A stretch of 64,000 nt of DNA from Bradyrhizobium jicamae (GCF_018130695.1 NZ_JAFCJX010000001.1:248001-312000); one strand, 5' to 3'. Shown: positions 16,605 to 26,200, counted from the stretch's first letter. Notes: generated by a model from the letters alone, not told the origin. Translations and numbers: made by a program.

Positions 16605-17582
16605 ATGGCCCCCCGCGCCAACTGGAAAGGCTTTCTGCGCCTGTCGCTCGTGACCTGTCCGGTCGCCCTCTATCCGGCGACGTCGGACACCGAGAAAGTC
16701 TCGTTCAACCAGATCAACCGCAAGACCGGGCATCGCATCAAATATGCGAAGGTCGACGCGGAGACCGGCGAGGAAGTCTCCTCCGACGACATCATGAAGG
16801 GCTACAAGGTCGACACCGACACCTACATCGAGATCACCAAGGACGAGCTCGACGAGCTTGCGCTGGAATCCACCCGCACCATCGAGATCGACGAGTTCGT
16901 GCCGCGCTCCGATATCGACAGCCGCTATGTGATCCGCCCCTATTACCTCGTGCCCGACGGCAAGGTCGGCCACGACGCCTTCGCCGTGATCCGCGAGACC
17001 ATCCGCAGCCTGAACAAGGTCGCGATCGGCCGCGTGGTGCTGACCAATCGCGAGCACGTCATCGCGCTGGAGCCGCTCGACAACGGCCTGATGGGCACAC
17101 TGCTGCGCTACCCCTACGAGGTGCGCAGCGAGAAGGACTATTTCGACGACATCCAGGACGTGAAGATCACCAAGGACATGCTCGATCTCGCCAAGCACAT
17201 CGTCGAGCAGAAGTCCGCCGCCTTCGATCCTGAAGACTTCGAGGATCGCTACGAGCAGGCGTTAATCGACCTGATCAACCAGAAGCGCAACGGCGTCAAG
17301 GTCGCGGCCAAGCCGGCGGCGAAGGCCGATGGCAACGTCATCAACCTGATGGACGCGCTGAAGAAGAGCCTCGCCAACGAGAAGCAGGCGGCTCCCGCTG
17401 CAAAGGCCCAAGACAAAGCCAAAGGCAAGAAGCCGAAGAAGCGGGTCGAAGGCCAGCGCGAGATGCTGCTGCCGATCTCCGGCGGCGGCAAGCGCGAGGC
17501 GAAAGAGGTTGCAAAAGCGGAGCCGAAGAAGGCCGAGAAGCCGGTGCGCGCCTCGACCACGGCGCGGAAGAAGGCGGGCTGA
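16605..17582 (+). CDS. ku: Non-homologous end-joining protein Ku
   Basis: DNA-end-binding protein of bacterial NHEJ; the homodimer rings broken ends and recruits LigD. It has 325 residues from ATG 16605, which follows CGGAG at the right distance. The start MAPRANWKGFLRLSLVTCPV and the core (VSFNQINRKTGHRIKYAKVD, then IRPYYLVPDG and AIGRVVLTNREH) are typical of the family. Residues 245-325 form a Lys/Ala-rich extended tail, commonly seen in rhizobial Ku and thought to bind DNA. No ligD is in the window, so this copy is an orphan here; rhizobia often carry several ku genes, some linked to ligD elsewhere. Confidence 0.95.
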   Translation: MAPRANWKGFLRLSLVTCPVALYPATSDTEKVSFNQINRKTGHRIKYAKVDAETGEEVSSDDIMKGYKVDTDTYIEITKDELDELALESTRTIEIDEFVPRSDIDSRYVIRPYYLVPDGKVGHDAFAVIRETIRSLNKVAIGRVVLTNREHVIALEPLDNGLMGTLLRYPYEVRSEKDYFDDIQDVKITKDMLDLAKHIVEQKSAAFDPEDFEDRYEQALIDLINQKRNGVKVAAKPAAKADGNVINLMDALKKSLANEKQAAPAAKAQDKAKGKKPKKRVEGQREMLLPISGGGKREAKEVAKAEPKKAEKPVRASTTARKKAG

Positions 17583-17626
17583 TCAAGGGCGCCAGCACCG
17601 TGTGATCATCGCGCGCGCCGCCTGAC

Positions 17627-17862
17627 ATGCCCTGGTCGACCCGCTCGATACGCCGATCCGCCTGGCCGGCGGCCGCCAGCTGACGACGCTGCAAGAGGCC
17701 GCCGACTACATCATGAAACTGCCTGAAGCCGACCAGCAGCGCGAGCGCTGGCAGGTCGCGATCGCGCATCTGATCAAGGCTGCGGAGATCGGCGGCGGAT
17801 GGATGACGTTTGCGGAGATTGCGCTGCTGCGGGCGCTGAACGGCGACGACGCACGAGCATGA
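17627..17862 (+). pseudogene. Small conserved gene with frameshifted start
   Basis: The frame ending at TGA 17860-17862 encodes a convincing protein: DTPIRLAGGRQLTTLQEAAD, then IMKLPEADQQRERWQVAIAH and an alanine-rich helix ending LRALNGDDARA. This frame has no ATG, GTG or TTG before residue DTPIR and is closed by TGA at 17623-17625. The only sensible start, ATG 17627, is out of frame by one base. Inserting a single C into the CCC at 17630-17632 would join them as MPLVDPLDTPIRL. It is thus a recent frameshift, a sequencing error, or a gene with an unusual CTG start. Related small proteins are common in Bradyrhizobium; their function is unknown to me. The stop codon lies inside a palindromic repeat. 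Confidence 0.6.
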
Positions 17863-17903
17863 TCCGGAAAAGTGGGAACCGGTTTTCCGATCAGATCATG
17901 CTC
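17856..17903. repeat. Dispersed GAGCATGATC palindrome
   Basis: Arms GAGCATGATC (17856-17865) and GATCATGCTC (17894-17903) surround CCGGAAAAGTGGGAACCGG and TTTTCCGATCA, giving near-complete pairing. This is the same family as 6372-6420. It supplies the stop codon of the preceding small frame and lies 13 bases from the end of the convergent pilin gene, where it may act as a two-way transcription end. Confidence 0.85.
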
Positions 17904-17916
17904 AAAAAAATGACTC

Positions 17917-18081
17917 TTACTTGAGCGATGTGCTAACGGCGGCGAACTTGCCGGACAGGTTGGTGCCGATGCCGTTGACGGCGGCCAGGACCACGATGCT
18001 GATCCCGCATCCGATGATCGCATATTCGATCGCCGTCGTCGCGGCCTCATCGCGGACAAATCTCGCAAGCAACGATCGCAT
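17917..18081 (-). CDS. Flp/Fap-type (type IVb) pilin
   Basis: A 54-residue pilin subunit. From ATG 18081 (AGGAG ribosome site nine bases upstream) it has a short basic leader (MRSLLARFVRDEAATT), then the hydrophobic pilin helix AIEYAIIGCGISIVVLAAV with the adjacent Glu-Tyr pair diagnostic of Flp pilins, and a short polar C-terminus (GTNLSGKFAAVSTSLK). The prepilin peptidase cut is expected just before the hydrophobic helix. No tad/cpa assembly genes are in the window, so this is an orphan pilin that would rely on a Tad system encoded elsewhere. Confidence 0.9.
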   Translation of the reverse strand: MRSLLARFVRDEAATTAIEYAIIGCGISIVVLAAVNGIGTNLSGKFAAVSTSLK

Positions 18082-18322
18082 CAGAAAAACTCCTGTCGGC
18101 GCGGACCCGCGGACTTTCTTCCGCTCCGTCATATCTGTGGCACGCTAGGCCACAAGGGTTGACACCCCCTTGACGGACAGGATGAACGTTCCTTTAAGCT
18201 GGTCGTTCACATTGCATCGGTATTCGCCCGGGGCGGGAAATTTACGATCTGTTGTCCCTGGCGTCTGCATGGTCGGCCACCGATCGGCTGCCTTTGGAAT
18301 TGAAGGCCCTGGAGTGAGCCAG

Positions 18323-18493
18323 ATGCCCGCGCAGAAGCACGACACACGGAAGAACTATATCGGCCTGTTGACTAATGAGGCTGAGGAGTCACGCGCTACG
18401 ACAATAGCCAACGCGACCGATCAGGCCCGCATGAGCGACTATGTCCGCGACCTGATGGCGGCAATGCTGAAACGCGGCAGCAAACCCCGGTAA
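18323..18493 (+). CDS. Small hypothetical protein
   Basis: A 56-residue hydrophilic protein from ATG 18323, behind GGAG at a normal distance. It is charged and mostly helical (KNYIGLLTNEAEESRATTIA; SDYVRDLMAAMLKRGSKPR). The open frame extends upstream to 18170, but those residues look non-coding. No domain is recognised. A possible role as a small regulatory or stress protein cannot be supported from sequence alone. Confidence 0.5.
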   Translation: MPAQKHDTRKNYIGLLTNEAEESRATTIANATDQARMSDYVRDLMAAMLKRGSKPR

Positions 18494-18614
18494 TCGGCCC
18501 CGATCCACCGGCTGCGGCCGATCCTGAATGTGTGACGGGATCGAGATTTCGCTGGTGTGCGCGAGATGGCGGCCATTGGCCAACCGCCAGGCAGATGCTG
18601 TCGCGCAAATCAAA

Positions 18615-18710
18615 AACGCATATCAGCACTTCGCGAGGCGCGCGCACCGCACGCTTTACCGATCGCGGGAAATCCTGTTCCAATTGGACTCAACGAGGTC
18701 GGGCTCGACC
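18615..18710. repeat. Direct repeat copy 1 (AACGCAT...GAGGTCGGG)
   Basis: About 95 bases sharing the order AACGCATA-CAGCA-TTC, CGCTTTACCG, AATCCTGTTCCAA and AACGAGGTCGGG with the copy at 21354-21447, in the same orientation. It lies just before the acetylpolyamine amidohydrolase-like gene. The rest of the 18494-18807 gap shows nothing recognisable beyond the GAGGAG ribosome site near 18791. Confidence 0.75.
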
Positions 18711-18807
18711 GGCCTGGTCTCCCCAATCGATCAATGATGCGCCGACCGCAACTGGCTCCGACTGCGGGCGCCGGAGCGGCGCAAGCATGCGAGGAGTCTT
18801 CGCGACG

Positions 18808-19842
18808 ATGCTGGCCGTCTATTCCGACGACAACACACTCCATGATCCCGACCACTTCATTTCGCGGGGCGTGCAGATCGCAGTACGGGAATCGCCGGAG
18901 CGTGTCGTCCAGTTGCAGGCGGCGCTGCGCGACGGCGGACACGTGATCCGTGCGCCGCGCGATTTCGGCCGCGACGCCCTGCTCAGCGTCCACGACCCGC
19001 GCTATATCGACTTCCTCGCCAACGCCTACGACAATTGGCAGACCTTGCCGCAGCCACGCGGCCCGATGGTCTTGGCCAACAGCTATGCGATGCGGCAGAT
19101 GAAGACGCTGCCGACCAGCTTCGAAGGGCAACTCGGTTTCTTCCTGTCGGGCAACTCGGTGCCGATCGGGCCGCAGAGCTGGCGTTCGATCGCCTCGTCG
19201 GCGAACTGCGCATTGGAAGCCGCCGACACGGTGCGCGGCGGTGCCGCCGAAAGCTACGCGCTTTGTCGTCCGCCCGGCCACCATGCCTATGCCGATCTCG
19301 CCGGCGGCTACTGCTTCCTGAACAACACCGCCCTCGCCACCCAGCATTTGCGCGGCCGCTTCGCCCGCGTTGCCGTGCTCGACGTCGACGTCCACCACGG
19401 CAACGGCACGCAGAGCATTTTCTGGGAACGCGGCGACGTGCTGACCGTCTCGATCCATGGCGATCCCAACACCGGTTATCCCTGGCAGGTGGGCTATGCC
19501 GAGGAACGCGGCGAAGGCGAAGGGCTCGGCAAGAACCTCAATCTGCCGCTGCCGCTCGGCACCACCGACGCGCCCTATCTGGCGGCGCTGGACCATGCGC
19601 TCGCCGCCATCAGGGCGTTCGACCCCGAGGCTTGCGTCATCGCCCTCGGCCTCGACGCCTATGAGGAGGATTCATCGGAGATGATGCGCGTCACCACCGC
19701 GGGCTTCGGCGCCATCGGTGCGCGGATCGGCGCACAGAAATGGCCGACCGTCATCGTCCAGGAAGGCGGTTACGCCGTCGACGCCCTGCGGCGCAATCTG
19801 GGCAGCTTCCTCAACGGATTCCTGTCGACGCGCGGCGCCTGA
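18808..19842 (+). CDS. Acetylpolyamine amidohydrolase / class II HDAC-like deacetylase
   Basis: Zinc-dependent deacetylase of the arginase-deacetylase fold, 344 residues from ATG 18808 (GAGGAG eleven bases upstream). The catalytic site is complete: the His pair in PGHHAY (158-159), metal ligands Asp194 and His196 in LDVDVHHGNGTQ, Asp283 in GLDAYEEDSSE, and the transition-state Tyr322 in QEGGY. These positions nearly coincide with those of the Mycoplana acetylpolyamine amidohydrolase, and LPTSFEGQLGFFLSG fits that family's substrate loop. It probably releases acetate from acetylputrescine or acetylcadaverine. The next gene is a class III aminotransferase that could oxidise the freed amine, so the pair looks like a polyamine-use unit. 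Confidence 0.9.
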   Translation: MLAVYSDDNTLHDPDHFISRGVQIAVRESPERVVQLQAALRDGGHVIRAPRDFGRDALLSVHDPRYIDFLANAYDNWQTLPQPRGPMVLANSYAMRQMKTLPTSFEGQLGFFLSGNSVPIGPQSWRSIASSANCALEAADTVRGGAAESYALCRPPGHHAYADLAGGYCFLNNTALATQHLRGRFARVAVLDVDVHHGNGTQSIFWERGDVLTVSIHGDPNTGYPWQVGYAEERGEGEGLGKNLNLPLPLGTTDAPYLAALDHALAAIRAFDPEACVIALGLDAYEEDSSEMMRVTTAGFGAIGARIGAQKWPTVIVQEGGYAVDALRRNLGSFLNGFLSTRGA

Positions 19843-19911
19843 GCTAACATGCCAATCGATGGACGCCAAGGCGTCACGGTCCGCCCCAACGATATCAGGA
19901 GCACGATCCCG

Positions 19912-21309
19912 ATGACAGACAGGCCCAACTCGCTCGCAGCGCGCGACATCGCCGCCCTGATCCATCCCTATACCAACCTCGAGAAGCACAAGGCCGACGG
20001 TCCGCTGGTGATCGCGCGTGGCGACGGCGTCTATGTCTATGACGAAGCCGGCAACCGCTATCTCGAAGGCATGGCCGGGTTGTGGAGCACCTCGCTCGGC
20101 TTCAGCGAAAAGCGCCTCGTCGAGGCGGCACGCCGCCAGATGGAGCAGTTGCCGACCTACCACATCTTCAACAGCCGCTCGACCGAGCCCAGCATCGAGG
20201 CGGCCGAGGAACTGCTGAAGATCGTGCCGAAGGGGCTCGGCAAGGTGCTGTTCGCCAATTCCGGCTCGGAGGCCAACGACCAGGCGGCGAAAGTGGTCTG
20301 GTTCTACAACAACGCGCTCGGCCGGCCCCGCAAGAAGCGCATCATCGGCCGCGTGCGCGGCTATCACGGCATCACGGTGTTTTCCGGCAGCATGACCGGG
20401 CTACCTGCCAACCATGTCGAATGGGATCTGCCGATCGGCGGCGTGCTGCGCACCGATTGCCCGAGTCACTATCTGTTCGGCCGTCCCGGCGAGAGCGAGG
20501 CGGAGTTCGTCGACCGTCTGGTCGCCAATCTCGAAGACCTGATCATGCGCGAGGGGCCGGACACGATCGGCGCCTTCATCGCGGAACCCGTCAATGGGGC
20601 CGGCGGCGTCATCGTGCCGCCCGCCGACTATTTTCCGCGCATCCAGCAGGTGCTGCGTCGCCACGACATCCTGATGATCGCCGACGAGGTGATCTGCGGG
20701 TTTGGCCGCACCGGCGAGATGTTCGGCTGCGACACGTTCGGTATCGAGCCCGATATCATGACGGTGGCGAAGGCGCTGTCCTCGGCCTACATGCCGATCT
20801 CGGCCACCGTGATCAGCGACAAGATCGCTGCGACCATCTCCAGCCATGCCGGCAAGCTCGGCAATTTCGCGCACGGCTTCACCTATGCCGGTCATCCCGT
20901 CGCTGCCGCTGTCGCACTCGAAACGCTGCGCATCTACAAGGAGCGCGACATCGTCGCCCAGGTGAAATCAGTCGCGCCGCATCTGCAATCGCGGCTGCGG
21001 GCGCTCGCCTCGCATCCGCTGGTCGGCGAAGCGCGCGGCGTCGGCCTGATCGGCGCGCTGCAACTGGTGGCGGACAAGGCGACACGGCGGCCGCTGCCGC
21101 CCACCGAGGGTATCGGCCCGTTGATCCAGGAGCGCGCCATGGCGCGCGGCGTCATCCTCCGCGCCGGTCCGGATGCGGTGTTCGTCTGCCCGCCGCTGAT
21201 CATCTCGAAAGCCGAGATCGACGAATTGATGGATGCTCTCACCGCGGCGCTCGACGACGCCTTCACCGTGGCCGAGCAGCGCGGCCTGATGGGCCCGGCA
21301 AAGAGCTAG
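19912..21309 (+). CDS. Class III (omega) aminotransferase
   Basis: PLP-dependent aminotransferase of 465 residues from ATG 19912 (AGGAG ten bases upstream); the longer start at 19849 adds residues outside the fold. Features include the N-terminal GxGxxVYD-type strand ([19 protein letters not shown]), the phosphate-binding [18 protein letters not shown], Asp in ADEV and the Schiff-base Lys287 in [15 protein letters not shown]. Family members take putrescine, beta-alanine, 4-aminobutyrate or omega-amino acids as donors with pyruvate or a keto acid as acceptor. It follows the amidohydrolase by about 70 bases in the same direction, which supports deacetylated polyamines as substrate. The exact amine cannot be told from sequence. 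Confidence 0.93.
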   Translation: MTDRPNSLAARDIAALIHPYTNLEKHKADGPLVIARGDGVYVYDEAGNRYLEGMAGLWSTSLGFSEKRLVEAARRQMEQLPTYHIFNSRSTEPSIEAAEELLKIVPKGLGKVLFANSGSEANDQAAKVVWFYNNALGRPRKKRIIGRVRGYHGITVFSGSMTGLPANHVEWDLPIGGVLRTDCPSHYLFGRPGESEAEFVDRLVANLEDLIMREGPDTIGAFIAEPVNGAGGVIVPPADYFPRIQQVLRRHDILMIADEVICGFGRTGEMFGCDTFGIEPDIMTVAKALSSAYMPISATVISDKIAATISSHAGKLGNFAHGFTYAGHPVAAAVALETLRIYKERDIVAQVKSVAPHLQSRLRALASHPLVGEARGVGLIGALQLVADKATRRPLPPTEGIGPLIQERAMARGVILRAGPDAVFVCPPLIISKAEIDELMDALTAALDDAFTVAEQRGLMGPAKS

Positions 21310-21353
21310 GAAACAGCGCAATGCTCCCCCACTCCAGCCGTGCAAAGCTCCGA

Positions 21354-21447
21354 AACGCATAACAGCATTTCCGGGACGTGCGCCGGCCGCGCTTTACCGG
21401 TCGGCGAATTCCTGTTCCAACTAACAGGAACGAGGTCGGGCCAAACC
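21354..21447. repeat. Direct repeat copy 2 (AACGCAT...GAGGTCGGG)
   Basis: Second copy of the 18615-18710 element, same strand, with AACGCATAACAGCATTTC, GCGCTTTACCGGTCGGCG, ATTCCTGTTCCAACTAACAG and GAACGAGGTCGGGC. CCTGTT-ccaact-AACAGG forms a small hairpin inside it. It separates the aminotransferase gene from the ThDP-enzyme gene. Confidence 0.75.
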
Positions 21448-21472
21448 GATCGCCATCAAGGGAGAGACCGTC

Positions 21473-23107
21473 ATGAAGCTCGGCACCGCCATTGCGGAAA
21501 TCATGAAGCGGGAGGGCATCGAGATCCTCACCGGCTACCCCGTCAACCATCTGATCGAGCACGCAGCCGCCGCCGACATCCGCCCCGTCATGGTGCGCCA
21601 GGAGCGCATCGGCATCCATATGGCGGATGCGATCTCGCGCGTGACCTCGGGTCGCTCGATCGGCGCCTTCTGCATGCAGCATGGTCCCGGCGCGGAGAAC
21701 GCAATGGGCGGCGTCGCGCAATGCTACGGCGAATCCGTGCCCGTGCTGGTGCTGCCGATGGGCTATGCGCGCCGGCTCGCCAACATCGATCCGAACTTCA
21801 ATTCCAGCCAGGCGATGAAGGCGTTCTCGAAATCCTCCGAGCCGATCAACATCGCGACTGAGGTCGGCAACATCTTCCGCCGCGCCTTCACCAAATTGAA
21901 GAATGGCCGCGGCGGCCCCGTGATCGTCGAGATCCCCGCCGACATGTGGAACGAGGAGGTGCCGGAACCGCTCAACTACACGCCGGTGCTGCGCACCCGC
22001 TACGGCGCCGATCCCGTGCACATCAAGGAAGCGGCCGCCCTGCTCGTCAATGCCAGGCGTCCGGTGATCTATGCCGGCCAGGGCGTGCACTACGCGCAGG
22101 CCTGGCCGCAGCTGAAGCGGCTCGCCGAGCGGCTGGCGATCCCCGTCACGACGAGCCTTGGCGGCAAGTCGGCCTTCCCCGAGACGCATCCGCTGTCGCT
22201 CGGCTCCGGCGGCCTCGCCGTGCCGCGCGCGGTGCCGAAGTTTCTCAGCGAGGCCGACGTGATCTTCGGCATCGGCTGCTCCTTCACCGAAACGTCCTTC
22301 GGCATCGCGATGCCCAAGGGCAAGACCATCATCCATTCGACGCTCGATCCGAACCATCTCAACAAGGATGTCGAGGCCAAGGTCGGTCTCGTCGGCGACG
22401 CCGCGCTGGTGCTCGACGCGCTCCTGGAGGAGATCGGCAAGACCGTGACGTCCGACCGCAACGCCAGCGCCGTCGCCGAGGAGATCGCGGCATCTCACAA
22501 GGAATGGCTCGCCAAATGGATGCCGAAGCTGACCCACAACGATGCGCCGCTCAATCCCTACCGCGTGCTCTGGGATCTGCAGCACACCGTCGACATCAAG
22601 AACACCATCATTACCCATGATGCCGGCAGTCCCCGCGACCAGCTGTCGCCGTTCTGGAAGGCGGTCGAGCCCCTGTCCTATCTCGGCTGGGGCAAGACCA
22701 CGCAGCTCGGCTACGGCCTTGGGCTTGCGATGGGCGCCAAGCTGGCGAAGCCGGAAAAGCTCTGCATCAACGTCTGGGGCGATGCCGCGATCGGTTTCAC
22801 CGGCATGGATTTCGAGACTGCGGTGCGCGAGCGGATTCCCATCATGTCGATCCTGCTCAACAATTTCTCGATGGCGATCGAGCTCAAGGTGATGCCGATC
22901 TCGACCGAGAAATACCGCTCGACCGACATCTCAGGCGACTACGCCGCAATGGCCCGCGCCTTCGGCGGCTATGGCGAGCGCGTGGAAAAGCCGGAAGACA
23001 TCATCCCCGCCATCAAGCGCGGCATCCAGAAGACGCAGGAAGGCATTCCGGTGCTGCTCGAGTTCATCACGAGCAAGGAGACCGAGGTGTCGCGGCCGGG
23101 CAGTTGA
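21473..23107 (+). CDS. Thiamine-diphosphate-dependent enzyme, acetolactate synthase-like
   Basis: A 544-residue ThDP enzyme with the three-domain pyruvate-oxidase/acetolactate-synthase fold. The N-terminal PYR domain has the catalytic Glu44 (VRQERIGIHMADA); the central domain binds nucleotide in relatives (VIYAGQGVHYAQAWPQLKRL). The PP domain carries the ThDP/Mg motif starting GDAAIGFTGMDF at 436 and ending in LLNN near 463; the usual GDG is GDA here. The ATG follows GGGAGAG. It is not a close match to biosynthetic IlvB, which has a partner IlvN that is absent here, so a catabolic 2-keto acid decarboxylase, carboligase or oxidase is more likely. It may act on the keto acid made by the upstream transaminase, but the intervening repeat weakens the operon case. 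Confidence 0.88.
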   Translation: MKLGTAIAEIMKREGIEILTGYPVNHLIEHAAAADIRPVMVRQERIGIHMADAISRVTSGRSIGAFCMQHGPGAENAMGGVAQCYGESVPVLVLPMGYARRLANIDPNFNSSQAMKAFSKSSEPINIATEVGNIFRRAFTKLKNGRGGPVIVEIPADMWNEEVPEPLNYTPVLRTRYGADPVHIKEAAALLVNARRPVIYAGQGVHYAQAWPQLKRLAERLAIPVTTSLGGKSAFPETHPLSLGSGGLAVPRAVPKFLSEADVIFGIGCSFTETSFGIAMPKGKTIIHSTLDPNHLNKDVEAKVGLVGDAALVLDALLEEIGKTVTSDRNASAVAEEIAASHKEWLAKWMPKLTHNDAPLNPYRVLWDLQHTVDIKNTIITHDAGSPRDQLSPFWKAVEPLSYLGWGKTTQLGYGLGLAMGAKLAKPEKLCINVWGDAAIGFTGMDFETAVRERIPIMSILLNNFSMAIELKVMPISTEKYRSTDISGDYAAMARAFGGYGERVEKPEDIIPAIKRGIQKTQEGIPVLLEFITSKETEVSRPGS

Positions 23108-23262
23108 GGACGCGAAGCCGCAAATATTTCATTGATCATGCCGGACAAATCGGGTCCGGGATGCTGGCCCCGATCGCGCCGGGATGAAATAATGGGTCCA
23201 TCAAGAGATGGGACCTGCGGCCAATTTCGGGTCCGGCCCGTCAGCCCGCTGGATGGATCTGA

Positions 23263-26200
23263 ATGGCGACACCTCCCGAGGATGTGCCCGACGGCCTCAG
23301 GCACATGATCGATGAGCTGGAAACGGCCATCACGCATGTGGAGTCGCGGATCGAATCCAGCCTCGCCGAACGCGACGCGGCGACGGCGCGGCTGGCCGAA
23401 CTCGAACGCGAGAATGCGCGACTGCGCATGGAGGCGCGCGACCTGCTGGAGCGGCAGACCGCGACGGCTGACATCCTGAAGGTGATCGCGGCCTCCCCGT
23501 CCGACGCGCGGCCGGTCTTCGAGGCGATCGCATCCAGCGCCAAGCGCCTGCTCGGCGGCTTCTCGGCCACCGTGCTGCGTTTCATCGGCGACGAGCTGCA
23601 CCTGGTGGCGTTCACGCCGACCACCCCGGAGGCCGACGAAGGCTTGCAGGCCTCGTTCCCGCGCCAGATCGCCGACTTCCCGACCTTCGCGCTGGTGCGC
23701 GACGGAGAGACCGTGCAATTTCCCGACAGCGAGGCGGCCTCCGTCCCGGAGCTGAACCGCGAGCTGGCGCGGCTGCGCGGTTTCCGCAGCGTGCTGTTCA
23801 CGCCGCTGATGAACCAGGGCGCGCCGGTCGGCATGATCAGTGTGACGCGGGCCGAGCCCGGCGCGTTTGCTGCCCACCACGTCCAGCTGCTGCAGACCTT
23901 CGCCGACCAGGCCGTGATCGCAATCGAGAACGCGCGGCAGTTCAACGAGACGCGCGAGGCGCTGGAGCGGCAGACCGCGACCGCTGATATCCTCAAGGTC
24001 ATGGCCGCATCCCCGTCGGACGTGCAGCCGGTTTTCGACGCCATCGCTGCGCAAGCCAACCGGCTGATCGGCGGCTTCTCTACCGCGGTGCTGCGCTACG
24101 TCGACGGCTCGGCGCATCTGGCCGCCTTCACGCCGACGGAGCCTGCCGGCGACCGCGCGCTGCAGGCCGCCTTCCCGGTGCCGTTTGCGCAATTTCCGCC
24201 CTACGCGCTGGTCGCCGACGGCAGCGCGGCGCAGCTTCCCGACACCGAGCTCGAGCCTGCCGCGCGCGACGTCGCACGCGCCCGCGGCTATCGCAGCATG
24301 CTGTTCGCGCCGCTGATGAGCGCGGGCCAAGCCACCGGCATCATCATCGTCACGCGGCGTGCCACCGGCCATTTCGGCGAGCACCACGTCCGCCTGCTGC
24401 AGATGTTCGCCGACCAGGCCGTGATCGCGATCGAGAACACGCGGCTGTTCAATGAGGTCCGGCAGCGCACGGTCGATCTCGGCGAATCCCTGCAGCAGCA
24501 AACTGCGGTCGGCGACGTGCTCAAGACCATCAGCCGGTCGACGTTCGATTTGCAGCCGGTGCTCGATACGCTGGTGGCGACTGCCGCGCGGCTGTGCGAC
24601 GCCGAAATGGCCTTCATCATGCGCCGCGAGGGTGACGAGTACCGCGCGGGCGCCGCGGTCGGCTACACCCAGGCCTATATCGAATTCCTCAGGGCTCACC
24701 CGCTGAAGGTCAATCGCGGCACGGTGACCGGACGCGCCGTGATCGAGAAGCGCCCGGTGCAGATCGCCGACGTCGAGGCCGACCCGGAGTACACGCTTCG
24801 GGAAACGACCCGCCTCGCCGGCCAGCATACCGCGCTTGGCGTGCCGCTGTTGCGTGAAAACGAGCCGATCGGCACGATCGTGCTGGCACGCCAGCGCGTC
24901 GAACCGTTCACGCCGAAGCAGATCGATCTCGTCGCCACCTTCGCCGACCAGGCCGTGATCGCCATCGAGAATGTGCGGCTGTTCAGCGAGGTTCAGGCAA
25001 AGGCGCGCGATCTTTCGGAAGCGCTGACCCACCAGACGGGCAGCGCCAACATCCTCAAGGTCATCGCCTCGTCGCCGACCGACGTCGAGCCGGTGCTGCG
25101 TTCGATCGTGGAGAGCGCCTGCGAGCTCTGCGAGGCCGACGACGCGCTGGTCAGTCTGCGAGACGGCGACGAGCTGGTGTTCAACGCGCAGCACGGCTCG
25201 ATCCCCGTGGTGTGGCAGCGGCAGCCGATCGATCGCGACGGCGCGGCCGGGGCTGCTGTGCTCGATCGCGTGCCGGTGCATGTGCACGATCTGCGCTCGT
25301 CCGAGGGGGACCGGTTTCCCCGCGCCAGGGCGTTCTCTGTCACGACCAACGTGCGCACCGTGCTGTGCGTGCCCTTGCTGCGCGAAAGTGAAAGCATCGG
25401 CGTCATCGTGCTCCGCCGCACCGAGGTGCGCCCTTTCACCGAAAAGCAGATCGCGCTGCTGCAGACCTTCGCCGACCAGGCCGTGATCGCGCTCGGCAAC
25501 GTCCGCATGTTCGAGGAGGTCCAGGCCAAGACCCGAGATCTGACCGAGGCGCTGCAACAGCAAACTGCGACGGCCGACGTGCTCAAGGTGATCAGCCGAT
25601 CGGCGTTCGACCTGCAGGTCGTGCTGGATACGCTCGTCGAATCGGCGGCGCGTCTCTGCGAAGCCGACATGGCCGCCATCACCCGAAAAAGTGGCGAGGC
25701 CTTTTACAGGGCCGGCTCATACGGATTCCCGCGTGAGTTCGCCGATTACGCCAGGTCCACGCCAGTCAAGCCCGAACGACGCACCATCACCGGGAGGACG
25801 CTGCTCGAGGGACGCATCGTTCACGTGCACGACGTTCTCGCCGATCCCGAGTATGATTTCGAGGGGCAGCAACTCAGCGGCAATCCTCGCACCTTTCTTG
25901 GCGTGCCGTTGCTGCGCGAGGGCACCCCGATCGGCGCCCTGACATTGACCCGATCGGTCATACGGCCGTTTTCCGACAGTCAGATTGAACTGCTCTCGAC
26001 CTTCGCCGACCAGGCCGTGATCGCGATAGAGAACGCGCGGCTGTTCGACGAGGTGCAGCAGCGCACTCGCGAGCTTTCGAAATCGCTCGACGACCTCCGT
26101 ACCGCGCAGGACCGGCTGGTGCAGACCGAGAAGCTGGCCTCGCTCGGCCAGCTCACCGCCGGCATCGCGCACGAGATCAAGAACCCGCTCAATTTCGTCA

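Noticed and set aside
18145..18345. Leftward 66-codon frame with a cupredoxin-like end (FPAPGEYRC...LKGTFIL)
   Set aside because: The resemblance is to only one strand pair, the metal-binding His residues are missing, there is no ribosome site, and it overlaps the upstream region of the 18323 gene. A relic is possible.
22969..25563. Leftward frame of 864 codons over the GAF kinase
   Set aside because: Antisense shadow with His/Arg/Gly-rich repeats that mirror the duplicated GAF modules; no independent evidence.
23263..26040. Five spaced copies of a ~40-base sequence (TTCGCCGACCAGGCCGTGATCG) as a repeat array
   Set aside because: Each copy encodes the closing helix of a GAF domain at ~530-base spacing, so the cause is domain duplication.
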